Part shown: piece after piece, positions 1-8,012 of the stretch | How the letters are laid out: the number at the start of each line of letters is the position of its first letter | How positions within the stretch are numbered: the first letter of the stretch is position 1 | DNA from: JABDQZ01 sp050049775 | GTDB taxonomy: Bacteria; Pseudomonadota; Gammaproteobacteria; Chromatiales; Chromatiaceae | Direction: 5' to 3' | DNA length: 45,364 nucleotides | Assembly: GCA_050049775.1 (NCBI GenBank) | Contig: JASFVP010000028.1 | Coordinates: forward strand, 1 to 45,364 | Notes under the pieces: generated by a model | What the model was told of the DNA's origin: nothing | Database searches by the model: none | The model's input: the letters and a program-made list of their open reading frames with translations, nothing else | Position numbers and translations under genes: made by a program

Positions 1-127
1 TATCCTTGGCGGACTGCAGGATCTCAACGATATCCTGCTTGTCTTCCGGTTCGCCGCCAAACAGCTGGATGATTCGATCCATCCAGCTTTTTGGCGACGA
101 ACCGTTGGTCGTATGGTCGCTCGTCAT
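1..127 (-). CDS. corC: CorC/HlyC-family protein, N-terminal fragment (runs off left edge)
   Basis: Only the first 42 codons are present. The translation contains SWMDRIIQLFGGEPEDK and then a helix running into the left edge, the characteristic N-terminus of CorC (YbeX), a cytosolic CBS-domain protein linked to Mg/Co efflux and membrane or ribosome homeostasis. The ATG at 127 lies three bases after the ybeY stop codon, so the two are co-translated. The order miaB - phoH-like - ybeY - corC is the E. coli order and supports the name. The CBS and CorC_HlyC domains would lie outside the window and cannot be checked. Confidence 0.85.
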   Translation of the reverse strand, partial: MTSDHTTNGSSPKSWMDRIIQLFGGEPEDKQDIVEILQSAKD

Positions 128-130
128 TGT

Positions 131-634
131 CTATGTAATTTCATACGGGTTGGCAAAGCCCAGTTGCGCCAACAGTTTGATCTCAAGCCCTTCCATTTCC
201 TGGGCATCAGCTTCGTATATATGATCATAACCCAATAAATGCAAGAGACCGTGGATGACCATATGCGCCCAGTGCGCCTGCGCCGCTTTTCCCTGGCGCA
301 AGGCCTCGGATTCGACCACCGGCGCGCAGATCACCAGATCGCCGAGGTACTCGCCACCAACGGCGCCGTCTTGCGTTTCGGTGAAATCATCAGCATCGGC
401 CGGTTTTTCCAGGTCCGTGGCTTCATATGGAAAAGACAATACATTGGTCGGCGCGTCCTTGTCACGAAAATCACGGTTGAGCTGGCGGATTTCCGCTTCG
501 TCGACAATGCGCAGCACGACCGCACCGTCAGGATGCTGCCTGGCCAGCACCAGTTCGGCCCAGCGCTGGAAGTCCGCATCATTCGGTAGCTTGCGCAGGG
601 TCGTAGCGCGCTGGATATCAAGCTGAACGGCCAT
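131..634 (-). CDS. ybeY: Endoribonuclease YbeY (rRNA maturation factor)
   Basis: A 167-residue UPF0054 protein, the usual family length. YbeY is a zinc-dependent single-strand RNase acting in 16S rRNA 3' end maturation and 70S quality control. The diagnostic motif HGLLHLLGYDH at residues 128-138 holds the three zinc-binding histidines. I chose the ATG at 634 (MAVQLDIQRA) because family members begin there; an in-frame ATG at 646 is possible, and further upstream extension reads into phoH antiphase sequence. It overlaps the end of the phoH-like gene by 17 bases, consistent with coupling in the miaB-phoH-ybeY-corC operon. Confidence 0.95.
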   Translation of the reverse strand: MAVQLDIQRATTLRKLPNDADFQRWAELVLARQHPDGAVVLRIVDEAEIRQLNRDFRDKDAPTNVLSFPYEATDLEKPADADDFTETQDGAVGGEYLGDLVICAPVVESEALRQGKAAQAHWAHMVIHGLLHLLGYDHIYEADAQEMEGLEIKLLAQLGFANPYEIT

Positions 635-1676
635 TGCCCCTGGCATTGTCGCTGTCCTTGCCCTGCTCGCGATCAAACGCGTCATAGGCGTGCACGATGC
701 GCTGCACCAACTGGTGGCGCACCACATCACGGGCACTGAAGAAGGTGAAACTGATGCCCTTGACCTGTGCCAGCACCTCGATCGCCTGACGCAGGCCGGA
801 TTTCTGCCCACGCGGCAAATCCACCTGGGTGACGTCGCCGGTGATCACGGCGGTGCTGCCAAAACCGATGCGGGTGAGAAACATCTTCATCTGCTCCGGC
901 GTGGTGTTTTGCGCCTCATCGAGAATCACAAAGGCATCGTTGAGCGTACGTCCGCGCATGTAGGCCAATGGCGCCACCTCGATGACATTGCGCTCGATGA
1001 GCTTGTTAACACGCTCGAAACCCAGCATTTCATAGAGCGCATCGTACAGCGGCCGCAGGTAGGGGTCGATTTTTTGCGCCAGGTCACCCGGCAGAAAACC
1101 GAGTCTTTCGCCGGCTTCCACTGCCGGGCGCACCAGCAGGATGCGCCGTACCTGGTCGCGCTCGAGTGCCTCGACCGCGCAGGCCACCGCCAGATAGGTC
1201 TTGCCGGTGCCGGCCGGGCCGACGCCGAAATTGATGTCGTGCGTGACCACCTTGTGCAGATATTCCTGCTGGCTCTTGCCGCGGCCGCGCACCAGCCCGC
1301 GTTTGGTCTTGATGGTTACTTCCGGGTAGTCGGGCTTGTCAGCTACTTCGGCAATCACCTCATCGATATCGGTTTCATTGAGATACAGATTGACCGCTTC
1401 CGGTGTCAGCACCTCTTCGGCCGTGCTGGCATACAGGCCGCTGACGATATCGCGCGCCAGCTCGATCGAGGCGACCTCGCCATAAAAGGTAAAACTGCTG
1501 CCACGGTTGCTGATCTCCACGCCGAGCCGGCTTTCGATCTGGCGCAAATGCCGATCCAGCGGACCGCACAGGTTGGCGAGCCGTTCGTTGTCGTCGGGTG
1601 ACAACTGCAAATTCAGGGAAGCGGGATTATCGGACAAGTTAAAAACCTGGTGGCTGGGAACGGTGTCGGATATCAA
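618..1676 (-). CDS. ybeZ: PhoH-like ATPase YbeZ
   Basis: A 352-residue cytosolic PhoH-family P-loop protein. Walker A is GPAGTGKT at residues 153-160 and the Walker B-like DEAQ at 253-256, followed by the conserved NTTPEQMKMFLTR stretch. An N-terminal KH-like region precedes the ATPase. YbeZ works with YbeY in RNA metabolism; it is thought to be an RNA-linked ATPase. The start is a TTG whose last two bases overlap the miaB stop (TTGA, 4-base overlap), so initiation probably depends on translation of miaB. Length and gene order match the E. coli protein. Confidence 0.93.
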   Translation of the reverse strand: MISDTVPSHQVFNLSDNPASLNLQLSPDDNERLANLCGPLDRHLRQIESRLGVEISNRGSSFTFYGEVASIELARDIVSGLYASTAEEVLTPEAVNLYLNETDIDEVIAEVADKPDYPEVTIKTKRGLVRGRGKSQQEYLHKVVTHDINFGVGPAGTGKTYLAVACAVEALERDQVRRILLVRPAVEAGERLGFLPGDLAQKIDPYLRPLYDALYEMLGFERVNKLIERNVIEVAPLAYMRGRTLNDAFVILDEAQNTTPEQMKMFLTRIGFGSTAVITGDVTQVDLPRGQKSGLRQAIEVLAQVKGISFTFFSARDVVRHQLVQRIVHAYDAFDREQGKDSDNARGNGRSA

Positions 1677-3031
1677 CCGGCAGCCCGGGCGATGCCGGCA
1701 TCCGCTTGATCCAGCAGGCGGCCGCGCAGTGAATTGGGCAGGGCTTCGGTGATTTCCACATCGACAAATTCACCGATCAGCTCCGCCGGACCGGTAAAAT
1801 TGACCACACGATTGTTTTCGGTGCGACCGGCCAGCTGCGTTTCGTCCTTTTTCGATTTACGCTCAACCAGCAGCTTCTGCACGCTGCCCACCATCGCACG
1901 GCTGATGCGCATGGCCTGGTTGTTGATCTGGTTTTGCAATTCGCTCAGGCGACGCTGCTTGGTTTCCAGCGGCACGTCGTCTTCCAGGTCAGCGGCCGGC
2001 GTACCGGGACGGCGACTGTAGATAAAGCTGAAAGAATGATCAAAGTCGATATCGCGAATCAAGCGCATAGTGTGTTCGAAATCCTGTTCGGTCTCACCCG
2101 GGAAACCGACAATGAAATCCGAGGAAATCGTGATGCCGGGGCGCACCTGTTTCAGTCGGTTGATTTTCTGTTTGTATTCCCAGGCGCTGTGACCACGCTT
2201 CATCTGCATCAGGATATTGTCGGAACCCGATTGCACCGGCAGGTGCACAAAGCTGACCAGCTCCGGCACATCACGATAAACATCGATCAGGGAATCGGAA
2301 AACTCCACCGGATGCGAAGTGGTGTAACGGATGCGTTCGATGCCGTCGACCGCCGCGACATAACGGATCAACAGCGCCAGGTCAGCGATATCGCCATCGT
2401 GCATCAGGCCGCGATAAGCGTTGACGTTCTGGCCAAGCAGATTGATCTCGCGCACACCCTGCGCGGCCAGCTGCGCCACTTCGGCGATGACGTCGTCAAA
2501 CGGCCGGCTGATTTCAGTGCCGCGCGTATAGGGCACCACGCAATAACTGCAGTATTTGGAACAGCCTTCCATGATCGAGACATAGGCGGTCGGACCTTCG
2601 GCGCGTGCTTCCGGCAGATTGTCGAATTTCTCGATTTCCGGGAACGACACATCCACCACCGACTCGCCGCTGGCACGTGCCTGCTGCAGCATCTGCGGCA
2701 AACGGTGCAAGGTCTGTGGCCCGAACACGATGTCGACAAAGGGTGCGCGCTCTCGAATGGCGTCGCCTTCCTGACTGGCGACGCAACCACCGACGCCGAT
2801 CACCAGTTGCGGGTTACGCTGTTTCCACGGACGCCAGCGACCCAGCTGCGAAAACACCTTCTCCTGGGCTTTTTCCCGGATCGAGCAGGTATTCAACAGC
2901 AGCACATCGGCGTCTTCGGCGTTGTCGGTCAGTTCGAACTGGTGAGACTCGTGCAGGACGTCATACATCTTCTGCGAGTCATACTCGTTCATCTGACAAC
3001 CGAAGGTTTTGATAAACAGCTTTTGCGGCAC
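1673..3031 (-). CDS. miaB: tRNA-2-methylthio-N6-dimethylallyladenosine synthase MiaB
   Basis: A 452-residue radical-SAM methylthiotransferase that adds a methylthio group to i6A37 of tRNAs. The N-terminal UPF0004 domain has Cys12, Cys49 and Cys83 for the auxiliary 4Fe-4S cluster. The radical-SAM motif CSKYCSYC holds Cys157, Cys161 and Cys164. A C-terminal TRAM domain completes the protein. The start is GTG at 3031 with a GGGGA Shine-Dalgarno about seven bases upstream; the next residues PQKLFIKTFGCQMN match family N-termini. It is the first gene of the operon continuing to corC, and is divergent from the asparagine-synthetase-like gene at 3128. Confidence 0.97.
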   Translation of the reverse strand: MPQKLFIKTFGCQMNEYDSQKMYDVLHESHQFELTDNAEDADVLLLNTCSIREKAQEKVFSQLGRWRPWKQRNPQLVIGVGGCVASQEGDAIRERAPFVDIVFGPQTLHRLPQMLQQARASGESVVDVSFPEIEKFDNLPEARAEGPTAYVSIMEGCSKYCSYCVVPYTRGTEISRPFDDVIAEVAQLAAQGVREINLLGQNVNAYRGLMHDGDIADLALLIRYVAAVDGIERIRYTTSHPVEFSDSLIDVYRDVPELVSFVHLPVQSGSDNILMQMKRGHSAWEYKQKINRLKQVRPGITISSDFIVGFPGETEQDFEHTMRLIRDIDFDHSFSFIYSRRPGTPAADLEDDVPLETKQRRLSELQNQINNQAMRISRAMVGSVQKLLVERKSKKDETQLAGRTENNRVVNFTGPAELIGEFVDVEITEALPNSLRGRLLDQADAGIARAAG

Positions 3032-3077
3032 AGCCTGTCCCCAATAAAAACGGACGCCAATTCTAGTGCTTCAGCGT

Positions 3078-3106
3078 TTATTTGACTACTGCAACTCAGC
3101 TATACT
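3078..3106 (+). promoter_or_regulatory. Candidate sigma-70 promoter for the asparagine-synthetase-like gene
   Basis: A good -10 hexamer TATACT (3101-3106) has a weak -35 TTATTT (3078-3083) with 17-base spacing. Transcription would start near 3113, only about 15-25 bases before the two possible ATG codons. Seen by eye only; the -35 is poor. Confidence 0.35.
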
Positions 3107-3127
3107 GGCGCTTCAAGACGATTCGGG

Positions 3128-4858
3128 ATGCATTGCATGGGCGCTTTTTTCCTGTCCAGACGCCAGTCGACAGATGACCAGAGGCTGGCGACCGCCCGCA
3201 ACAACCTGTCGCAGCAGGGTTTCAGCCACATCCGCGACCTGTCCAATGCACGGTTTCATGTGCTGTACGGCCGCAAGATCAACCTCGAAAACGACACGGT
3301 TTTTGTCCAGGATGCCGACAATTTCTGCCTCAGCAGCGGCACGCTGCTGTATCGCCAGCGCCTCGGCGCAGGGGCCATGGAATTACTGTTCAGCGACTTC
3401 GCTGCCGGCCAGCTGGCGCTTGATCAGCTGTACGGCAATTTCGCTTTGCTGATCTGCCACAATGGCAATGTCCGCATTTACAACGACGCCCAGGGCGTTT
3501 ACCCGCTCTGGCACGATCAGTCGCTCAACAGCATCAGCAGTTCGTTTCACGCCGTGGCCAGTCAACAGGCCAGCCTCAGCGTCAACCCGGATGCGGTTTA
3601 TGAATACGTGTTCCAGGAAGCCGTATTCGGTGGCGAAACGGTATTTCAGGAAATCCGTCGCCTCAAGGTCAAACAGGCCATCAGCTTTGATCCGGATGGC
3701 CATTTCATAGAAGGTCTCGAGACCGGCCGCTACACTGATCCCGGTCTACCGATAGAGGAGTATCTGCAACAAAGCCACACGGTATTGAACCGCCAGTTCG
3801 AGGCGATTGCCAACTGTTTTGGCAATGACATCGATTCGGCACTGTCCGGCGGTTACGATTCACGCCTGCTTCTGGCCCTGTGCCGCGAACAGCAATTGAC
3901 GCCGGCGCTGCACGTCTACGGCAAGGCCGATTCGGCCGATGTAGTGGTCGCCAAAACCATTTGCACGGGCGAAGGTATTCCGCTCAAACACGAGGACAAG
4001 GCATCGTTTGAAAAAATCACGCCGGAACAATTCACTGACATCGTCGCGACCAATCTGTCGCAGTTTCAGGGCGCTTGCGCCGACGGTATTCTCGACAACG
4101 GTTCCGACCTGCAGACGCGCCGGTCACGCAGTAGTGGCGGCAAACTGTTACTCAACGGCGGTGGTGGCGAGGTGCTGCGCAATTTTTATTACCTGCCCGA
4201 TCGCCAGTATTCCATTCGCCAGTTGCTCTGGTCGTTCTACAGCCGCTTTGATCCTGCCTGCACCACACAGGCATTTTCAGAAGAACAGTATTATCGTCAT
4301 CTCGGCGACAAGGTCGCCGCACTGGTCGGCAGTAACGACAAGCTGGAGCGCGATCAACTGGAATACAGCTACGCAGGTTTTCGCTGCACTTACTGGATGG
4401 GGCACAACAACTCGATCAACAACCAGTTCGGCTGGTTTCTCACGCCGTATGTCGATGAGCAGGCTTCACGACCAGCACAGGCGATTCCGATCCGCTACAA
4501 AAACTACGGCCTGTTTCAGGGCCAACTCATTGCCGCCGTCGACGCGCGGCTGGCCAACTACCCATCCGACTACGGTTATCGCTTCACCGATGCGGTGACC
4601 TGGAAAAGGAAGCTCAAGGCGCAGACCACCCTCTTGCGTCCGCCGTTGTTACGCCGCTACCTGTACCGGGTGAAAAAACAGTCGCGCCAGCACTGGAGTT
4701 ACTTTCTGGCGCCGGATTTCATTGATGCAATCCTGCCGCACGGCTTTGCCTACATACGGCAGTTTTTTGATATCGAAAAAGTTCAGGACGAACAGCAATT
4801 CAAGCGTATCTGCACACTCGAATATCTGTACCAGAGCTACAACGCCGGCCAGGGTTAA
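3128..4858 (+). CDS. Asparagine synthetase-like protein lacking the glutaminase cysteine
   Basis: A 576-residue protein with the two-domain layout of the asparagine synthetase (AsnB/lasso-cyclase) superfamily: a degenerate class II glutaminase-like domain (about residues 1-180) and a PP-loop ATP-pyrophosphatase domain with SGGYDSR at 240-246. The glutaminase domain has no catalytic Cys2. If the second ATG (3137, residue 4) is used, the N-terminus is MGAFF where active enzymes have MCGI. Such proteins activate a carboxylate by adenylation and may use ammonia or an internal amine rather than glutamine. The start is unsettled: ATG at 3128 or 3137, with a weak GGGA upstream of both. It stands alone, with no cell-envelope or peptide genes beside it, so the substrate cannot be inferred. 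It is a distant paralogue of the complete enzyme at 20727-22745. Confidence 0.75.
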   Translation: MHCMGAFFLSRRQSTDDQRLATARNNLSQQGFSHIRDLSNARFHVLYGRKINLENDTVFVQDADNFCLSSGTLLYRQRLGAGAMELLFSDFAAGQLALDQLYGNFALLICHNGNVRIYNDAQGVYPLWHDQSLNSISSSFHAVASQQASLSVNPDAVYEYVFQEAVFGGETVFQEIRRLKVKQAISFDPDGHFIEGLETGRYTDPGLPIEEYLQQSHTVLNRQFEAIANCFGNDIDSALSGGYDSRLLLALCREQQLTPALHVYGKADSADVVVAKTICTGEGIPLKHEDKASFEKITPEQFTDIVATNLSQFQGACADGILDNGSDLQTRRSRSSGGKLLLNGGGGEVLRNFYYLPDRQYSIRQLLWSFYSRFDPACTTQAFSEEQYYRHLGDKVAALVGSNDKLERDQLEYSYAGFRCTYWMGHNNSINNQFGWFLTPYVDEQASRPAQAIPIRYKNYGLFQGQLIAAVDARLANYPSDYGYRFTDAVTWKRKLKAQTTLLRPPLLRRYLYRVKKQSRQHWSYFLAPDFIDAILPHGFAYIRQFFDIEKVQDEQQFKRICTLEYLYQSYNAGQG

Positions 4859-4882
4859 TCCGCAGTGGCCGATGCATAATGC

Positions 4883-5383
4883 TCAGTAGCGGCCGTGCTG
4901 CTTGTTGATGTAATTGGCCATTTCCACATGCTGTAGATTCATGCGACTGAGCAGCCGGTGCGCGGCGCGGACGATGGCGCGCATGACCTGGTAAACCACT
5001 TCCGGATCGGTCACCAGCATGGCTTCCATGGCGGAACGATCCAGTGAAAACAGTTCGCAATTATTGAGCGCACGGATACCGGCGCTGTGTTGTACGCCAT
5101 CGACAAATCCCATGATGCCGGCCATATCGCCCGCATGCAGGACCTGCAGGGTGAGATTGTCGCCACCGCCGGTGGACTTGACGACCTCGAGACTGCCTTC
5201 CACCACCACATACAGGGTGTCGTCGCAGTGGCCTTCCTCGAGCAACATGGCGCCTTTCTCGAGACAGATGGCGCTGACGCTTTCCGCCAACAGCTCACAC
5301 TGGGAATCATCCAGCTCGTTGCCGAGTGGCGACTTGCTGATGGTTTCGGCGCTGACGATGCTTGTTTCGACTTCGCTGTTCAT
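4883..5383 (-). CDS. Cyclic nucleotide-binding-fold protein without output domain
   Basis: A 166-residue cytosolic protein with one cNMP-binding/CRP-like beta-roll at about residues 25-125 (GAMLLEEGHCDDTLYVVVEG, then GDMAGIMGFVDG) followed by helices. No helix-turn-helix or enzymatic domain follows. The phosphate-binding cassette lacks the usual arginine of the RSA motif (it reads HSAGIRA), so classical cAMP binding is doubtful. The ATG at 5383 has a strong AGAGGGGG Shine-Dalgarno. It converges on the asparagine-synthetase-like gene, with 24 bases between the stop codons and no visible terminator. The role is unknown; single-domain proteins of this kind may sense ligand and act through a partner. 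Confidence 0.8.
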   Translation of the reverse strand: MNSEVETSIVSAETISKSPLGNELDDSQCELLAESVSAICLEKGAMLLEEGHCDDTLYVVVEGSLEVVKSTGGGDNLTLQVLHAGDMAGIMGFVDGVQHSAGIRALNNCELFSLDRSAMEAMLVTDPEVVYQVMRAIVRAAHRLLSRMNLQHVEMANYINKQHGRY

Positions 5384-5576
5384 GATATTTGCCCCCTCTG
5401 ATTTTTCGCCCGACCGGTTATTTTATCAAGGTCATGACGACTGGTTTATCGAGCCGGCGCTCGATGGCCGGTTGCATTATTGTGTGCTGCAGAACTGCCC
5501 TGCTTTCATTGTCACCAAGCCCTGCGGATTTACAAAGTAAATTCTGCAATTTCTTGACCTGGCGCAACAGCGGCAT

Positions 5577-5605
5577 CTTGAAAAAGCCTTCCAGCGTCCT
5601 TAACT
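5577..5605 (+). promoter_or_regulatory. Candidate heat-shock (sigma-32-like) promoter upstream of hsp20
   Basis: CTTGAAA (5577-5583) matches the sigma-32 -35 element. Fourteen bases later comes CCTTAACT (5598-5605), a loose match to the CCCCAT-type -10. Initiation near 5612 would give a leader of about 60 bases. The rest of the 292-base gap 5384-5675 shows no gene. The -10 match is weak. Confidence 0.35.
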
Positions 5606-5647
5606 GCTAAGCGACGGAACAGGAAACAGCCTGCCGCCAGAAGAGTA

Positions 5648-5669
5648 TCTTATTGACCAGTCAAGGAGA
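5648..5669 (+). promoter_or_regulatory. Possible RNA thermometer hiding the hsp20 Shine-Dalgarno
   Basis: The RNA can fold as a hairpin with 5648-5656 pairing to 5661-5669 around the loop CCAG (5657-5660). The pairs are U-A, C-G, U-A, U-G, one A/G mismatch, U-A, U-A, G-C and A-U. The AAGGAG Shine-Dalgarno (5663-5668) lies wholly in the 3' arm. A short, imperfect, AU-rich stem over the ribosome-binding site of a small heat-shock gene is the layout of ROSE and fourU thermometers, although the conserved ROSE sequence is not obvious. Confidence 0.45.
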
Positions 5670-5675
5670 ACACAC

Positions 5676-6110
5676 ATGAGCATGATTCGTTATGAACCCT
5701 GGAGCCTGTTCGATCAGATGCGTCGCGAAATGGAACGGGCGCTGGATACCCGCACCGCGGAAGGCAGCAGTGTCGCCACCAGTGACTGGGTGCCGGCGGT
5801 CGATATCAAGGAAACCGAAGACAGCTTCGTGATCGTAGCGGACATCCCGGGCGTTGACCCGAAAGACATCGAGGTCCACATGGACAATGGCGTGCTTTCC
5901 ATCAAGGGTGAAAAGGAAAGCCAGAAGAAGGAAGAGGCCGAAGGTTACAAACGCATAGAACGCAGCTATGGCAGTTTCTATCGCCGTTTCAGCCTGCCGG
6001 ATACCGCTGACCCGGAAAAAATCAGCGCCAAGAGCAATCACGGCGTGCTGGAAGTCACCATTGCCAAACAGGAAAAGGTACAGCCGCGCAAGATTTCCGT
6101 CAGCAATTGA
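5676..6110 (+). CDS. Small heat-shock protein, Hsp20/alpha-crystallin family
   Basis: A 144-residue ATP-independent holdase that binds unfolding proteins in the cytosol. The N-terminal arm MSMIRYEPWSLFDQMRREME is typical of bacterial Hsp20. The alpha-crystallin domain spans about residues 38-135, with the conserved NHGVLEVTIAK strand. The C-terminal tail has an I-x-V motif in RKISVSN. ATG at 5676 is preceded by AAGGAG with 7-base spacing. It is the first gene of a chaperone operon with cbpA, cbpM and a second Hsp20. Confidence 0.95.
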   Translation: MSMIRYEPWSLFDQMRREMERALDTRTAEGSSVATSDWVPAVDIKETEDSFVIVADIPGVDPKDIEVHMDNGVLSIKGEKESQKKEEAEGYKRIERSYGSFYRRFSLPDTADPEKISAKSNHGVLEVTIAKQEKVQPRKISVSN

Positions 6111-6117
6111 TGTCTGG

Positions 6118-6175
6118 CGAACGGTCGCCCGTCACTGACGCGGGCGGCCGGGCACGGCCCGGGGCACGACGTTCG
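6118..6175 (+). other. Three-way-junction RNA structure between hsp20 and cbpA
   Basis: The intercistronic transcript can close an outer stem of 6118-6127 with 6167-6175 (nine pairs, one bulged G). Inside are two hairpins: 6128-6133 with 6137-6144 (two-base bulge), and 6148-6153 with 6157-6162 (CCGGGC / GCCCGG, loop ACG). It ends about 17 bases before the cbpA ATG. No U-tract follows, so it is not an intrinsic terminator. It could be an RNA-stability or processing element that sets hsp20 and cbpA levels differently. Confidence 0.5.
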
Positions 6176-6192
6176 AGAATGAAGCAGCCGAC

Positions 6193-7152
6193 ATGAACTA
6201 CCAGGATTACTACAAGATCCTTGGCGTGGCGCGTGACGCCACACAGGATGAGATCAAACGCGCCTATCGCAAGCTGGCGCGCAAATATCATCCGGATGTC
6301 AGCAAGGAGGCCGATGCCGAAACCCGATTCAAGGAACTGGGTGAGGCCTACGAGGTACTTAAGGATCCGGAAAAACGCGCCGCCTATGACCAGCTCGGCC
6401 ACAACTGGAAAGCCGGCCAGGATTTCAACCCGCCACCCGGATGGGACAGCGGTTTTGAATTTTCCGGCGGCGGTTACACCGACGCCGGCGCGGGCGGTTT
6501 TTCCGATTTCTTCGAGTCGCTGTTTGGCGGCGCCGCCAATTTTCGCCAAGGCGGTTTTCACCAGACCTATGGCCCCGGCGCGCGCATGCGCGGCGAGGAC
6601 CATCATTCCAAAATTGAAATCAGCCTGGAAGATGCGTTTCATTGCGCCACCCGCAATCTACGCCTGCAGGTGCCCGAATATGATAGCAGCGGCCACCTGA
6701 ACCTCAAGCAACGCACCTTGCAGGTGAAAATTCCCAAAGGCGTGACCAGCGGCAAACGCATTCGCCTAAGCGGCCAGGGCTCACCGGGCAGCCAGGGCGC
6801 ACCGGCCGGCGACCTGTTCCTGGAAATCGACATCCAGCCACACCCGCTGTACCAGGTCGATGGCAAGGACATTTACCTGAACCTGCCGATCACGCCGTGG
6901 GAAGCCGCGCTGGGTGGCAAGATCAAGGTACCGACGCTCGGCGGCCCGGTGGACATGAACATCCAGGCCGGCGCGCGCAGCGGCCAGAAGCTGCGCCTCA
7001 AGGGCCGTGGCCTGCCGGGCAAAACACCCGGTGACCAATACGCCGTACTGCAGATCGAAACGCCGCCGGCGGACAATGCGCAACGGCGGCAACTGTATGA
7101 ACAGATGGCGCGCGAAATGCCGTTTAACCCGCGCCGACACCTGGGCGGATGA
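6193..7152 (+). CDS. cbpA: DnaJ-class co-chaperone CbpA
   Basis: A 319-residue type-B J-protein, close to the 306 residues of E. coli CbpA. The J domain is at residues 5-70 with HPD at 33-35. A Gly/Phe-rich linker (about 85-130) and two C-terminal beta-barrel substrate-binding domains follow. The cysteine-rich zinc finger of DnaJ is absent, as expected for CbpA. It stimulates DnaK ATPase and may bind curved DNA. The ATG at 6193 follows a structured leader with a weak Shine-Dalgarno. Its stop codon lies just before the modulator gene cbpM. Confidence 0.95.
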   Translation: MNYQDYYKILGVARDATQDEIKRAYRKLARKYHPDVSKEADAETRFKELGEAYEVLKDPEKRAAYDQLGHNWKAGQDFNPPPGWDSGFEFSGGGYTDAGAGGFSDFFESLFGGAANFRQGGFHQTYGPGARMRGEDHHSKIEISLEDAFHCATRNLRLQVPEYDSSGHLNLKQRTLQVKIPKGVTSGKRIRLSGQGSPGSQGAPAGDLFLEIDIQPHPLYQVDGKDIYLNLPITPWEAALGGKIKVPTLGGPVDMNIQAGARSGQKLRLKGRGLPGKTPGDQYAVLQIETPPADNAQRRQLYEQMAREMPFNPRRHLGG

Positions 7153-7166
7153 ACGGAGGACTGCAC

Positions 7167-7454
7167 GTGACCGATAACATGCTGACCCTGGCCGAATTAT
7201 CGCGCTGCAGCGGCGCCAGCGCCGAGAAACTGCTTTTGCTGGTTAGTGAAGGCTTACTGTCGCCTTGTGGACGCAGCCAGCATGAATGGCTGTTTGACTA
7301 TGCCGACCTGCAACGCGCCCTGCAGGCGCTGCACCTGGAACGCGACCTCGGCATCAATCCGGCCGGTGCGGCGCTGGCCATTGAATTGCTCGACGAGATG
7401 CAGCACATGCGCCAACGCCTGCGCCTGCTCGAAGCGCTGGTATTTCGTCAATGA
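7167..7454 (+). CDS. cbpM: Chaperone modulator CbpM
   Basis: A small MerR-like helical protein of 95 residues that binds the J domain of CbpA and blocks its DnaK-stimulating and DNA-binding activities. The sequence begins TDNMLTLAELSRCSG, contains a winged-helix-like N-terminal half (EGLLSPCG...WLFDYADLQRA) and ends in a helical coil, as in the family. I chose the GTG at 7167 because CGGAGGA (7154-7160) lies six bases upstream. An in-frame ATG at 7149, overlapping the cbpA stop as ATGA, would add six residues and remains possible. Pairing with cbpA is the standard arrangement. Confidence 0.9.
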   Translation: MTDNMLTLAELSRCSGASAEKLLLLVSEGLLSPCGRSQHEWLFDYADLQRALQALHLERDLGINPAGAALAIELLDEMQHMRQRLRLLEALVFRQ

Positions 7455-7497
7455 CTGAGAGCTTTTGAACACTGCTTCAAAACCAAGGAGGCCTGCG

Positions 7498-8001
7498 ATG
7501 AGCACTTTTGAACAACTACGCAATACCCTCGGCAAAACCTGGGACAGCCTCAGCGAAGGCTGGAACGCTTTGCGCAAACGCGCCAACCAGGCACTGACAC
7601 GATTCAATCCGCTGGCCAAATCCGGCGATGTTGAAACCTGGGAAGACCAGATCATGCGCCATTCCGCCGACTGGGGCCTGGTCGCCGCCGAAGTGCAGGA
7701 AAGCGACAACCACATCCAGGTGCGCCTGGAAGTACCGGGTATGGAAGTCGACAATTTTGATATCGACGTGATCGACAACCACCTCGTGGTGCGTGGTGAG
7801 AAACACGTGCAGCACGAACAGAAACAGGGCCGTTATCACGTCATGGAATGCGCCTATGGCAGCTTCGAACGCGCCATCCCCCTACCGGCCGAAGTGGATG
7901 CCGACGGCGCCGAGGCCAACTACCGGCGCGGTGTGCTCAGCATCACCCTGCCGAAACATCAGCGCGCACGCAGCCGCCGCATAAATATCAATGCCGGCTA
8001 G
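7498..8001 (+). CDS. Second Hsp20-family small heat-shock protein
   Basis: A 167-residue protein. An amphipathic, basic N-terminal segment (about residues 1-50) precedes an alpha-crystallin domain (about 60-155), and the C-terminus RRININAG carries the I-x-I motif. ATG at 7498 has a perfect AAGGAGG at 7485-7491, 6 bases upstream; a longer reading from 7465 lacks this support. It is divergent in sequence from the first Hsp20 of the same operon, especially in the N-terminal arm, suggesting a different oligomer or client range. It is the last protein gene of the chaperone operon. Confidence 0.92.
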   Translation: MSTFEQLRNTLGKTWDSLSEGWNALRKRANQALTRFNPLAKSGDVETWEDQIMRHSADWGLVAAEVQESDNHIQVRLEVPGMEVDNFDIDVIDNHLVVRGEKHVQHEQKQGRYHVMECAYGSFERAIPLPAEVDADGAEANYRRGVLSITLPKHQRARSRRININAG

Positions 8002-8012
8002 CCGAAAAGTGC

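Noticed and set aside
690..1601. 303-residue open frame opposite the phoH-like gene
   Set aside because: Antisense shadow of a well-conserved P-loop ATPase; low complexity His/Gln-rich translation without family features.
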